From positions 1 through 12,212 of the forward strand of contig JBOHRE010000092.1 in the NCBI GenBank assembly GCA_050732635.1: 12,212 nt of DNA. Reading direction: 5' to 3'. Below are positions 5,789 through 11,644 of the stretch, in pieces. The translations under genes were made by a program, and so were the position numbers. Under the pieces are notes generated by a model. That model was not told the origin of the DNA. It made no database searches and saw only the letters and a list, made by a program, of their open reading frames with translations. This DNA is from JBOHRE01 sp050732635. Its GTDB lineage: Bacteria; Gemmatimonadota; Gemmatimonadetes; Longimicrobiales; RSA9. Every line of letters begins with the position of its first letter. Position 1 is the stretch's first letter.

Positions 5789-7396
5789 ATGAACCTCTGG
5801 AACCGCTGGCGACGACCCAACCGACAGAGCCGGGCGCGGGAAGAGCCGCACCTCGACAGCTACGTGCCCGAGCTCGACCCGGAAGTCGATGACTCAGTGC
5901 CGAAGTCGGGGCTGCATGCGATCACGGCGCCGCTCGACCACTGGTTCGGCCTGTCCGTGCACCATCTCGAGCGCGAGGCTCGCGAGAGCGCGGAAGAGTG
6001 GGCGAAAGCGGGTCTTCCGCGAGCGGACGTCGCCAGCGATGAGGAGCTTCCCGTCGAGACGGCGCTGCGCAAGCGGGCGAACGAGATCTTCACCGAGTGG
6101 GTGCAGAAGGTCTCCACGCGGGTTCAGGACGCGATCGAATCGCACGCGCAGCGCGCCCGCGAAGCGTTGATCGGCGTGCGCTTCAACCTGGACCAGGCGG
6201 AACGCGCGCGTGGCACCACGGCCGAGGCTCGCGCCGAAATCGAGACGCTGCAGCAGGCGGACGTGGGGCGGCAATCGAGCTTCGGCTTCAGGAGCTACTG
6301 GGGCGGCTTCGGCTACTGGGCCGCGATCACGCTTCTGGTCCTGGTGGACTGGGTCGCGAACGTGCCGGTGTTCCAGGAGCTGCTGCCCCAGGACGCGGCC
6401 GCTGAAGGCGCGTGGCAGCAGATGGCGGCCGACGCCGAGCTGCGGGGCAACTTCGGCGGGCTGGTGCGCGTTTGGTATCGCGTGCTGTTCGCGCCCGACG
6501 TCGCAATCCTCGCGCTCGGCGTGATCATCTTCCTGGTGGTTCTCGCCCACATGGTCGGCATCTCGGCCCGCCGCATCCTCGCGCTTCGCACCGATGATGT
6601 GCCCGAGGCGAATCGCAGCGTACGCCAGTACCGGCGGCAGTTCTGGGTGCCGCTCGGCGCGAGCCTGGTCGGCGGTGTGCTCGTGATCCTGTTCCTGTAT
6701 CAGGCGCGAGAGACGATCGAGCGTCTGGCTGCGGAGCGCCGCGCGACGGTCGTGGCGGAGATCCAGCAGCTCGACCGCGAGCTGAGCGAGGCGCGCGAGC
6801 GCAACGACATGGAGGCCGTCGCGTCACTCGCGCAGGCGCGTCCCTCGCGCGAGGCGGAGCTGAGGCTGCGCGAGGAGAGGGCCGCCTACGCGGAACGGAT
6901 CGCGGCGACGAACACGCCGATCGCGATCCTGAACACCGTGCTGTTCCTCACCGCCGCGCTGCTGGGATACCTGAAGGCGAAGGACAACGTGGTCGCGAAG
7001 GACCCGGAGGATCCGAGGGTGGCGGACGCCCGCAATCGGCTCGTCGAGCACGAACGGCTCGAGCGGTCGAGCATTGAGTCGGCGCACGAGCTCGCCAAGA
7101 ACATCGACAGGGAGCTGACATCCGCGGAGTTCCTGGTTTCCGCGAGGCCGTTCGAGCATTGGGAGGGGCGGCGCGATCGGCTCGGGCGCGCGATCGAGTT
7201 GTTCCGCAGCGAGAATGCACGCTTGCGCGGGATCGATCCCGCCAATGTCGCGGCCTTTCGTGAGCGGCCGGCTTTCTCCGTCGCGGTGCCCGAAGCGCAC
7301 AACCGGTTCCGGCTCCCGGCCGACTTCGACGAGATCAAGCAGGCGCACCAACAACTGACCGCAGTCTGGAGAAGTGGCCATGAAACGCGCGTCTAG
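5789..7396 (+). CDS. Four-TM membrane protein with coiled coil, unknown function
   Basis: I do not recognise this 535-residue protein. Order of parts: a charged cytosolic-looking N-terminus with long helices (55-158; HHLEREARESAEEWAKAG, TEWVQKVSTRVQDAIESHAQ), TM1 about 175-196, TM2 238-258, TM3 286-306, a heptad-like charged coiled coil 307-370 (IERLAAERRATVVAEIQQLD), TM4 377-395, then another charged helix (405-445) and a soluble tail. TM-TM-TM-coil-TM loosely recalls DUF4407 proteins in topology only. No ATPase or nuclease motif is seen. ATG 5789 has GAGG five bases upstream. It overlaps the downstream vWA lipoprotein gene by 17 bases, so the two products probably act together at the envelope. 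No clear promoter was found in 5583-5788. Toxin-antitoxin modules flank the pair. Confidence 0.85.
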   Translation: MNLWNRWRRPNRQSRAREEPHLDSYVPELDPEVDDSVPKSGLHAITAPLDHWFGLSVHHLEREARESAEEWAKAGLPRADVASDEELPVETALRKRANEIFTEWVQKVSTRVQDAIESHAQRAREALIGVRFNLDQAERARGTTAEARAEIETLQQADVGRQSSFGFRSYWGGFGYWAAITLLVLVDWVANVPVFQELLPQDAAAEGAWQQMAADAELRGNFGGLVRVWYRVLFAPDVAILALGVIIFLVVLAHMVGISARRILALRTDDVPEANRSVRQYRRQFWVPLGASLVGGVLVILFLYQARETIERLAAERRATVVAEIQQLDRELSEARERNDMEAVASLAQARPSREAELRLREERAAYAERIAATNTPIAILNTVLFLTAALLGYLKAKDNVVAKDPEDPRVADARNRLVEHERLERSSIESAHELAKNIDRELTSAEFLVSARPFEHWEGRRDRLGRAIELFRSENARLRGIDPANVAAFRERPAFSVAVPEAHNRFRLPADFDEIKQAHQQLTAVWRSGHETRV

Positions 7397-8153
7397 ATAC
7401 TCGGCGATTGCGGTGCTGATGCTGGGCCTGCCGAGCCTGTACGGTTGCGGCGAGGAAGTCAGGGGCGAGGCCGGAGCAGGGACTGCCAGCGCGCGCGACG
7501 CGCGGCAGCTGATCGCGATCATCGACTTCTCGGCGAGTCAGACGGAGGCCGCACGCAGGGCGGCACGCGCGTACCTCGAAGACGCTGTCGCCGCGCTCGG
7601 CTACGGCGATCAGCTCATCCTGCTCGAGATGCACCGCCTCGCCGCCCGCGATTCCGTGCGCGTCTTCGCCCGTGACATGCCGCAGCCCCGACGCGCCGGA
7701 CAGGAGACGTCCTTCGATCTGCAGGCGCTGAACGCCGCGAGACACGCGATCCTGGAGACGCTGCCGATCTTCTTCGATCCCTCTATTGTCGGACGCGTGG
7801 CTACCACCGACGTACACTCGACGCTGCAGATCGCGTCCGAGCTGCAACGCGATGCGGCCGGTCGTAAGAAGCAGATCCTGCTGCTCTCCGACATGCTCCA
7901 GTCGACTCCCGGCATCGAGATGGACGGGCTGCGCCGGATGCCGGGGGCGGAGTGGGTCCGGCTCAGGAAAGCCGAAGGCACGCTGCCGGACCTCTCGGGC
8001 TCGTGCGTGATGGTGGTCGGCGCCGATGCGACCACCGCCGCGGGGCAGCAGGTCCGTCGCTTCTGGGAAGCGTATTTCCGCGAGGCGGGCGCGCGGCTCG
8101 ACGCGCGCGATTACCGCCTGATCCCACCGCTGCAGGAGGTGCTGTCCTGCTGA
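7380..8153 (+). CDS. Lipoprotein with von Willebrand factor A-like domain
   Basis: A 257-residue protein with a lipoprotein signal: MKR, hydrophobic stretch 9-20, lipobox LYGC with the lipidated Cys at 23. The mature part looks like a vWA domain: strand LIAIID then MIDAS DxSxS at D49-F-S51-A-S53, a T143-D144 element in ATTDVHSTLQIA, and the third metal strand QILLLSDMLQST with D171. That is a complete set of MIDAS-type ligands, so metal-dependent protein binding is expected. Gly24-Glu25 after the Cys gives no inner-membrane retention signal by the proteobacterial rule, which may not apply here. ATG 7380 has GGAG eight bases upstream; the in-frame GTG at 7374 is too close to it. It starts inside the end of the membrane-protein gene and is co-translated. 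Ends in an odd terminal Cys. Partner and role unknown. Confidence 0.8.
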   Translation: MKRASRYSAIAVLMLGLPSLYGCGEEVRGEAGAGTASARDARQLIAIIDFSASQTEAARRAARAYLEDAVAALGYGDQLILLEMHRLAARDSVRVFARDMPQPRRAGQETSFDLQALNAARHAILETLPIFFDPSIVGRVATTDVHSTLQIASELQRDAAGRKKQILLLSDMLQSTPGIEMDGLRRMPGAEWVRLRKAEGTLPDLSGSCVMVVGADATTAAGQQVRRFWEAYFREAGARLDARDYRLIPPLQEVLSC

Positions 8154-8160
8154 AGGGACC

Positions 8161-8198
8161 GCGAGGCAGCCTCGCCGCGACGTTTCCGCGGAAACGCG
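8161..8198. repeat. Hairpin plus palindromic repeat, copy A
   Basis: Eight bases after the lipoprotein stop, GCGAGG-CAG-CCTCGC (8161-8175) can form a 6-bp stem. It runs into repeat copy A (8172-8198), whose core CGTTTCCGCGGAAACG (8181-8196) is a perfect 16-bp palindrome. The 27 bases 8172-8198 are identical to 9084-9110. The two stems could end transcription from the lipoprotein operon, but no T tract follows. The related motif CATAGCCGGA lies at 8274-8283, just before the VapC-3 stop. Confidence 0.75.
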
Positions 8199-8294
8199 CA
8201 TGCCGACGTCGGCCGCGCTCAGTGATAATCATTCGAGCCGTGCCGAAGATGGCGCGCGGCGGGCGGACCGGTCCATAGCCGGATCGGCCGCCTG

Positions 8295-8699
8295 TCACGC
8301 CGCCACGAAATCCGCCGGATGAACCGCCACGCCGTCGAACGCCTTCAGCAGCGCGGCATCGAAGCTGACGAGCCGCGTCGCTAGCGCCTCGGCAAGCGCG
8401 ACGTACTCACAGTCGTATGCGGTGCTTCCCGATTCGAGCGCGAGCTCGAGCACGCGCTCGGCCGCGAGCAGATGCTCCTTCTCGTGTAGCAGCCGGTCGG
8501 CGCGCGAGTACGCCTCCAGCGCCGAGTCGAGTCCTAGCCCGCGACGTCGCACATAGCCGAGCAGCGCGTTCCGCACCTCGCTCTGCCAGAGCAGCGGCGC
8601 GTGCCAGTCGGCATCGCGCTCGGCCACGCCGTCGACCAACTCGGATTCTGGGGTAGGCAGGATGGCCGCGAGCAGGACGTTCGCGTCCACGACGATCAC
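8295..8699 (-). CDS. vapC: VapC toxin, PIN-domain ribonuclease (third module)
   Basis: A 134-residue PIN-domain protein with all four acidic residues: D5 in MIVVDANVLLAAIL, E41 in LLWQSEVRNALLG, D96 in STAYDCEYVALAE and D114 in LVSFDAALLKAF. The SEVRNALL and AYDCEYVALA blocks place it in a VapC subgroup usually paired with FitA/Arc-like antitoxins. GTG 8699 overlaps the antitoxin stop as GTGA, matching the first module. It is predicted to be a Mg2+-dependent RNase; target unknown. It ends convergently with the vWA lipoprotein gene across a 141-base gap that holds a palindromic repeat and a CATAG motif. Confidence 0.9.
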   Translation of the reverse strand: MIVVDANVLLAAILPTPESELVDGVAERDADWHAPLLWQSEVRNALLGYVRRRGLGLDSALEAYSRADRLLHEKEHLLAAERVLELALESGSTAYDCEYVALAEALATRLVSFDAALLKAFDGVAVHPADFVAA

Positions 8700-8944
8700 T
8701 CGCGCCCCTCATTCTTCAAGCGGTCGATTTCCTCGACGCTCGTCGCGAATCCTGCCGCGGTCAGCCGGGCGCGAAGCTCGCGCGCGCCGCGTACGAATTC
8801 CCGCGCGTCGTAGCTCTCCGGCGCGAGGGCACGCTCCAGCAGCGCTATCGCTTCCTGATTGATGCTGCGCCGGTTGCACTCGGCCCGGCGCTTCAGCCGC
8901 TCGTACAGCTCCGGCGGCAGGTTTTTGATGGTCATCGTCGCCAT
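8696..8944 (-). CDS. vapB: Ribbon-helix-helix antitoxin of VapBC-3 (FitA/Arc-like)
   Basis: An 82-residue antitoxin. MTIKNLPPELYERLKRRAEC and NRRSINQEAIALLERALAP form the strand-helix-helix of FitA/Arc-type regulators. The tail REFVRGARELRARLTAAGFA and SVEEIDRLKNEGRE would bind the PIN toxin. ATG 8944 is preferred because GAGG lies nine bases upstream; the in-frame ATG at 8935 has no ribosome site, and the in-frame GTG at 8959 would add five residues that do not match the family. A 24-bp near-palindrome at 8962-8985 lies directly upstream and is the likely operator. Overlaps vapC by four bases. Confidence 0.87.
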   Translation of the reverse strand: MATMTIKNLPPELYERLKRRAECNRRSINQEAIALLERALAPESYDAREFVRGARELRARLTAAGFATSVEEIDRLKNEGRE

Positions 8945-8961
8945 GAGCAGTCGCCTCACGG

Positions 8962-8985
8962 TTCCATTATGGTGCCATAACGGAA
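8962..8985 (-). promoter_or_regulatory. Near-perfect 24-bp operator palindrome of VapBC-3
   Basis: On the minus strand the arms TTCC-N-TTATGG and CCATAA-N-GGAA meet around a two-base centre, with one unpaired position per arm. The right arm contains CATAAT, a reasonable -10, so binding here would block transcription of vapB-vapC. No convincing -35 was found. It is an AT-rich island in GC-rich DNA, as at the other TA promoters. Confidence 0.65.
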
Positions 8986-9058
8986 TCTACGCGGCCGTCC
9001 GCCGCGCGTCCAGGCGGAGGTCGGCGGTGGGCCGCTGTGGCCGCGCGCCGGGCAGCGA

Positions 9059-9110
9059 CATAGCGGGACCGGTCGAGTTCGCGTCGCCGCGACGTTTCCG
9101 CGGAAACGCG
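9059..9110. repeat. CATAG motif plus palindromic repeat, copy B
   Basis: CATAGCGGGA (9059-9068) opens a 28-base block (9059-9086) that matches 24 of 28 positions at 11322-11349. It is followed by repeat copy B (9084-9110), identical over 27 bases to copy A and carrying the palindrome CGTTTCCGCGGAAACG at 9093-9108. It lies between the upstream side of VapBC-3 and the stop of the six-TM gene. Intergenic; no coding frame supported. Confidence 0.75.
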
Positions 9111-9180
9111 CCCGCCGCCCGAACGCCGGCGTCTTCGGTGTGCGGGCGCCCGGAACCCGCGCGTCGCCCGCCGCCCTCCG

Positions 9181-9831
9181 CTACCTCCGCCCCGCCTCCG
9201 CCTCGGCGTATCGCGCCGCGCCCGCCCCCGATTCAGCGGCGTGCCACAGCCCGTACGCCAGCCCCAGCAGCCCGGCCGCGTGCAGCGTGACGGCCAGGAT
9301 CGCGACCGGCCGCGGCAGCAGGAAGTTCACCGCGAACGGGAGTCCGCCCACGACAGCCAGCAGGATCGCCCAGCGAGGCATGACGCCCGCCCGCCACATC
9401 GTGGCACCGAAGAGCAGGAACCCCAGGCCGAAGAGCGCGCCCGAGGCGAGCACGCCGGCGAGGAAGCCCTCCCAGCCGCCGCCGGCCGGAAAGGAGTCGA
9501 ACAGCGCTGGCGCCCTGGTCGCAATCGACGGCGCGATGAACGCCTCGAAGAACATCGCGCACGCGATCAGCGCGAGGCCGAGCACGGCGAGAGCGCTGCC
9601 GGCGAAGCCGAGCACGCCCACCTGCTGCCGTTGCTGGAGGTACAGCCCCGCCAGCCCGGCCATGCCCGCCAGTGCGCCGAGCCACCAGAAGAGGTGCGCG
9701 ATCGCCCATTGTGAGGTGGCGACGCTCGCGGAGTAGGGCGGCATGGGGTGGAACACCAGCCCGACGGTCAGCGAGACCGCCGTGACCCCCAGCGCTGCCG
9801 CTGCCCAGCGAAACAAGGCTCGAGACGTCAT
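9181..9831 (-). CDS. Six-TM integral membrane protein, unknown function
   Basis: A 216-residue hydrophobic protein with six predicted membrane segments: about 8-26, 41-63, 71-96, 122-143, 152-172 and 176-196, ending in a small alanine-rich hydrophilic tail. No catalytic motif or transporter signature is recognised; the small helical-bundle form resembles uncharacterised bacterial DUF4386-type proteins, without a firm match. ATG 9831 is preceded by AAGGAGGAGAAG, the strongest ribosome site in the window, so the 17 residues of open frame upstream (starting at 9882) are not part of it. It stands alone on the minus strand: the decayed hicA is 97 bases upstream and repeat copy B follows its stop. 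It may be ordinary chromosomal cargo between TA modules. Confidence 0.8.
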   Translation of the reverse strand: MTSRALFRWAAAALGVTAVSLTVGLVFHPMPPYSASVATSQWAIAHLFWWLGALAGMAGLAGLYLQQRQQVGVLGFAGSALAVLGLALIACAMFFEAFIAPSIATRAPALFDSFPAGGGWEGFLAGVLASGALFGLGFLLFGATMWRAGVMPRWAILLAVVGGLPFAVNFLLPRPVAILAVTLHAAGLLGLAYGLWHAAESGAGAARYAEAEAGRR

Positions 9832-9927
9832 CTTCTCCTCCTTGTCGGATGACACGTGCGACGCGCGGTCGGCAACCGTCACAGGGTGAGTGACGCCTCG
9901 TGCTCTGAGGCTAGCGCCACGAGCCCA

Positions 9928-10020
9928 TCAAAGCAGGTCTTGAAGCTGCTCGGGAGTGAGCTCGCAATCGCGCAGGATCTTGGACAAGAGGCCGGGCAGT
10001 GGGGCGGGGCAGCCGTGCCG
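9928..10020 (-). pseudogene. hicA: HicA toxin remnant (C-terminal tail only)
   Basis: Immediately after the HicB stop, and in the same reading frame, the minus strand encodes about 30 residues ending at TGA 9928-9930. They contain LLSKILRDCELTPEQ then LQDLL, the C-terminal pattern of HicA toxins (L..ILRD..LT.EE...LL). A full HicA has roughly 60-80 residues, including an N-terminal dsRBD-like part with a GSH catalytic motif; that part is missing and there is no start codon. The remaining 20-odd bases between the HicB stop and the homologous tail point to an internal deletion rather than a point mutation. It is therefore a dead toxin beside a preserved antitoxin. The identification is by motif recognition. 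Confidence 0.65.
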
Positions 10021-10236
10021 TCAACCGATGACCACACGCTGGAGCCCGACGAACTCGAGCCGCTCGGCAGGTCCGTTCTGGGCTTCGAGCCACAGCTCGA
10101 TCGCCTCACGGATCCGTACCAGCAACTCGTCCATCGAGCGCGCCTGGGTATGGCACCCGGGGAGACCAGGCACCGAGCCGACCAGCCAACCTTCGGCGTC
10201 ACGCTCGATGAGAACGTCGAACTCGCGTTTGGTCAT
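10021..10236 (-). CDS. hicB: HicB-family antitoxin (short form), orphaned
   Basis: A 71-residue protein. FDVLIERDAEGWLVGSVPGL then PGCHTQARSMDELLVRIREA is the partial RNase H-like fold of short HicB antitoxins: strand, E/D-GW, SVPxLPGCHTQ (P26-G-C-H29), then the S-x-DEL helix. LEFVGLQRVVIG closes the domain in the usual way. ATG 10236 was chosen because family homology begins at MTKREF; it has only GGAAG two to six bases upstream, a weak, close ribosome site. The frame is open further upstream (to an ATG at 10281 and beyond), but that stretch does not match HicB. The expected downstream toxin is reduced to a tail, so it can no longer guard its own HicA. It may persist as a repressor, as an anti-toxin against relatives elsewhere, or as a decaying gene. 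Confidence 0.85.
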   Translation of the reverse strand: MTKREFDVLIERDAEGWLVGSVPGLPGCHTQARSMDELLVRIREAIELWLEAQNGPAERLEFVGLQRVVIG

Positions 10237-10611
10237 GACTTCCGTAGGCGACGTTGCCCGCCTCCATGTTATCGGCTGCACTCGATGAGGCCATGTCCCC
10301 GTGCTGCTCCCGCGTCGGACGCTCAGCCCAAGCTCCAGCGCTCGACGTAGCGCCCGATTAGCCGGGTGGTCGGGATCGGTCCCCCGGTACTTGTAGACGA
10401 TCGTCGAATCTAGTGCAGTCCGCCGCGACGGGCGACGCGGCGCGGTGCGCTACGCCGCGCCGCGATCCGCCGCGCCGTGACGTTTCCGCGGCACGCGCAG
10501 CCGCCGTTGCACGCGACGATTGCGCCAACGTCATAGCGGGATGCGACGACGCGGCCCTATGTGGATCGCGGCACCCGGACGGCCGCTGGAGCCGAGGCCG
10601 CTCGAACGTCT
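10237..10611. other. 375-base gap between the two hic loci: repeat copy C and a possible gene remnant
   Basis: No intact gene is supported. On the minus strand, 10318-10413 is in frame with the downstream hicB and encodes LDSTIVYKYRGTDPDHPANR, then ALRRALELGL, which vaguely resembles the first strand and helix of a PIN domain but has no start or continuation. Repeat copy C (10473-10497) and a CATAGCGGGA motif (10532-10541) occupy the part next to the HicB-2 stop. A GC-rich CGCCGCG-repeating stretch at 10420-10478 is low complexity. Confidence 0.45.
10473..10541. repeat. Palindromic repeat copy C (degraded) plus CATAG motif
   Basis: CGTTTCCGCGG at 10481-10491 matches the left side of the palindrome in copies A and B, but the right arm is altered to CACGCG, so the dyad is broken. 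CATAGCGGGA follows at 10532-10541. The order palindrome then CATAG is the same as at copy A and mirrors copies B and D. It lies downstream of the hicB of the intact HicAB module. Confidence 0.6.
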
Positions 10612-10992
10612 TCACCCGCTCGACGTGCCGCCGCGTGCACGCGCCCGACGCCGACGACGAGCGCCGCTCGACCTCGTCGCATCGCGCAGCTTTTCGATCA
10701 CCCAGGCGTTCACGCTCTTGCGCTCGCGGGCGGCGGCCGTGGCGATCGAGCGGTGCAGTTCGGGGTCCGCGCGGACCAGGAAGCTACCGCTGTACGGCTT
10801 CTCGGGCTCCTCGCCCCGTTGGGCGCACAGCTCGAGGTACTCCTCCACCGATGCCGCCAGCTCGCGCTGCAGCTCGGAAACGGAATCGCCGTAGAACGTG
10901 ATCACGTCCCGCGTGTTGATCACGCGGCCGTGAAAGCTCTCGATCTCGGCATCGTAGTCGAAGACGCCGACGTAGCCCTTGTACTCAATCAT
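10612..10992 (-). CDS. hicB: HicB-family antitoxin of the intact HicAB module (long form with DNA-binding C-terminus)
   Basis: A 126-residue protein. Residues 1-65 (YKGYVGVFDYDAEIESFHGR, VINTRDVITFYGDSVSELQR, SVEEYLELCAQRGEEPEKP) form the degenerate RNase H-like toxin-binding domain of long HicB proteins, with the typical FHGRV.NTRDVITF.GDSV run. Residues 68-104 (YSGSFLVRADPELHRSIATA, ARERKSVNAWVIEKL) form an Arc-like ribbon-helix-helix for operator binding. The last 20 residues are an arginine-rich tail that looks unconserved. ATG 10992 overlaps the hicA stop as ATGA, so it is the second gene and translationally coupled; a possible GGGAG lies further upstream. The toxin-first order is usual for this HicAB type. 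It should neutralise the upstream HicA and repress the operon. Confidence 0.9.
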   Translation of the reverse strand: MIEYKGYVGVFDYDAEIESFHGRVINTRDVITFYGDSVSELQRELAASVEEYLELCAQRGEEPEKPYSGSFLVRADPELHRSIATAAARERKSVNAWVIEKLRDATRSSGARRRRRARARGGTSSG

Positions 10993-11243
10993 GGCTCGAA
11001 CCCGGTCTCCCGCAGCAGCTCACGGAGGTCACGGATGGCGCCGCGATCCATCTCGGGCCGCGGGTGCGGCCGATGGAACACTGCCCTTCTGCCACGCAGC
11101 GCGACCCGCACGCGTGACCCGCGTCCTTCCGAAAGCTCCGCGCCGAGCGCCCGCAGCAGCGATGCCGCGTCCCGCCACCGAAGATCTGACGGTGGAGGCT
11201 CGGCAAACGCGGCCTCGAGGGTGCGCCGCTGCTTCGCGTTCAA
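10989..11243 (-). CDS. hicA: HicA toxin (mRNA interferase family)
   Basis: An 84-residue protein. LNAKQRRTLEAAFAEPPPSD then LRWRDAASLLRALGAE and EGRGSRVRV with AVFHRPHPRPE (54-64) are characteristic of the HicA subgroup that pairs with long HicB proteins. The fold is a small dsRBD-like RNA-binding domain. The usual GSH of short HicA is GSR (42-44) here, and conserved His57/His60 in FHRPHP are candidate catalytic residues; this substitution is normal in the subgroup. TTG 11243 was chosen because homology begins at NAKQRR; no ATG or GTG lies nearby and the upstream open frame to 11324 is not HicA-like. No ribosome site is visible, so it may be translated from a near-leaderless transcript. ATGA overlap with hicB. 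Confidence 0.87.
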   Translation of the reverse strand: MNAKQRRTLEAAFAEPPPSDLRWRDAASLLRALGAELSEGRGSRVRVALRGRRAVFHRPHPRPEMDRGAIRDLRELLRETGFEP

Positions 11244-11262
11244 GATATCACCGGTTGATATC
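11244..11262 (-). promoter_or_regulatory. HicAB operator: inverted repeat with two GATATC half-sites
   Basis: GATATCA-CCGGT-TGATATC is a perfect 7-bp inverted repeat directly next to the TTG start. The outer TGATAT on the minus strand (11258-11263) could be the -10, giving a transcript starting some eight bases before TTG. Binding of HicB or HicAB would cover both promoter and start. No good -35 was found. Confidence 0.55.
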
Positions 11263-11303
11263 AGTCGGAAGGCTCGAGAAGCCCGTGCAGCGATAAGCTG
11301 CGC

Positions 11304-11322
11304 GCCGGCGCCGGGCGCCGGC
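11304..11322 (-). terminator. GC-only 8-bp hairpin, possible transcription end or pause
   Basis: GCCGGCGC-CGG-GCGCCGGC is a perfect 8-bp stem with a three-base loop. It lies between the stop of the HExxH gene and hicA, where it could separate their minus-strand transcripts. There is no T run on either side, so it is not a textbook intrinsic terminator. Confidence 0.35.
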
Positions 11323-11469
11323 ATAGCGGGAGCGGCCGATTTCGCGGCGGCGGACGGCCGGGGCTGAGCTAGAGGCGGAGGATGGAGAGGTTCGGGAATC
11401 CGTGGTTGCTAAACCAGCGGATCGCGTGTGGTCGCGGGCGCACCGCCGCGATGTTTCAGCGGAAACGTG
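11322..11469. repeat. CATAG block and palindromic repeat copy D
   Basis: CATAGCGGGA (11322-11331) starts a 28-base block that matches 9059-9086 at 24 of 28 positions. Repeat copy D lies at 11443-11469: CGCCGCGATGTTTCAGCGGA then AACGTGC, differing from copies A and B by a few substitutions that leave GTTTC/GAAAC arms. Both have the same orientation as the other copies. The order CATAG then palindrome repeats that of copy B. Confidence 0.65.
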
Positions 11470-11644
11470 CAAGCCGCCATGGGTACATTGCGTCGGTCGG
11501 CTGCCTCAGGCGCGGAACGCAGCACTTCGGTCGAGCTGACCAGCACTCACCCGATCCCAGGTGCTCCAGGAAGAACTCGCGAGCCGTGGTGCGGTGGCGG
11601 CGCGCCCGTGCGGGGCGACGTCGCCGATCAGGGCGCCGGCCTGC

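Larger units (their letters stand above)
11244..11644. other. 401-base gap upstream of hicA: operator, hairpin, repeat copy D
   Basis: From left to right it holds the HicAB operator, a GC-only hairpin (11304-11322), the CATAG block (11322-11349), a 24-codon minus-strand open stretch ending at 11369 (contains WFSNHGFPNLSILRL, unassigned), palindrome copy D (11443-11469) and about 170 bases with no recognised feature. No intact gene is supported here. Confidence 0.5.

Noticed and set aside
7335..8201. Minus-strand open frame starting MRVSAETSRR opposite the vWA lipoprotein
   Set aside because: Its start lies in palindromic repeat copy A and its body is antisense to the lipoprotein. The similar MHVSAETSRR reading at copy D simply reflects the repeat, not a protein family.
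9911..10093. Alternative minus-strand frame proposed as a small gene after hicB
   Set aside because: Arginine-rich translation without motif; the HicA tail is in a different frame at 9928-10020.
11470..11644. Protein fragment containing TAREFFLEHLGSGE on the minus strand
   Set aside because: Short, without start or recognisable family, and adjacent frames are equally open; not enough to call a pseudogene.
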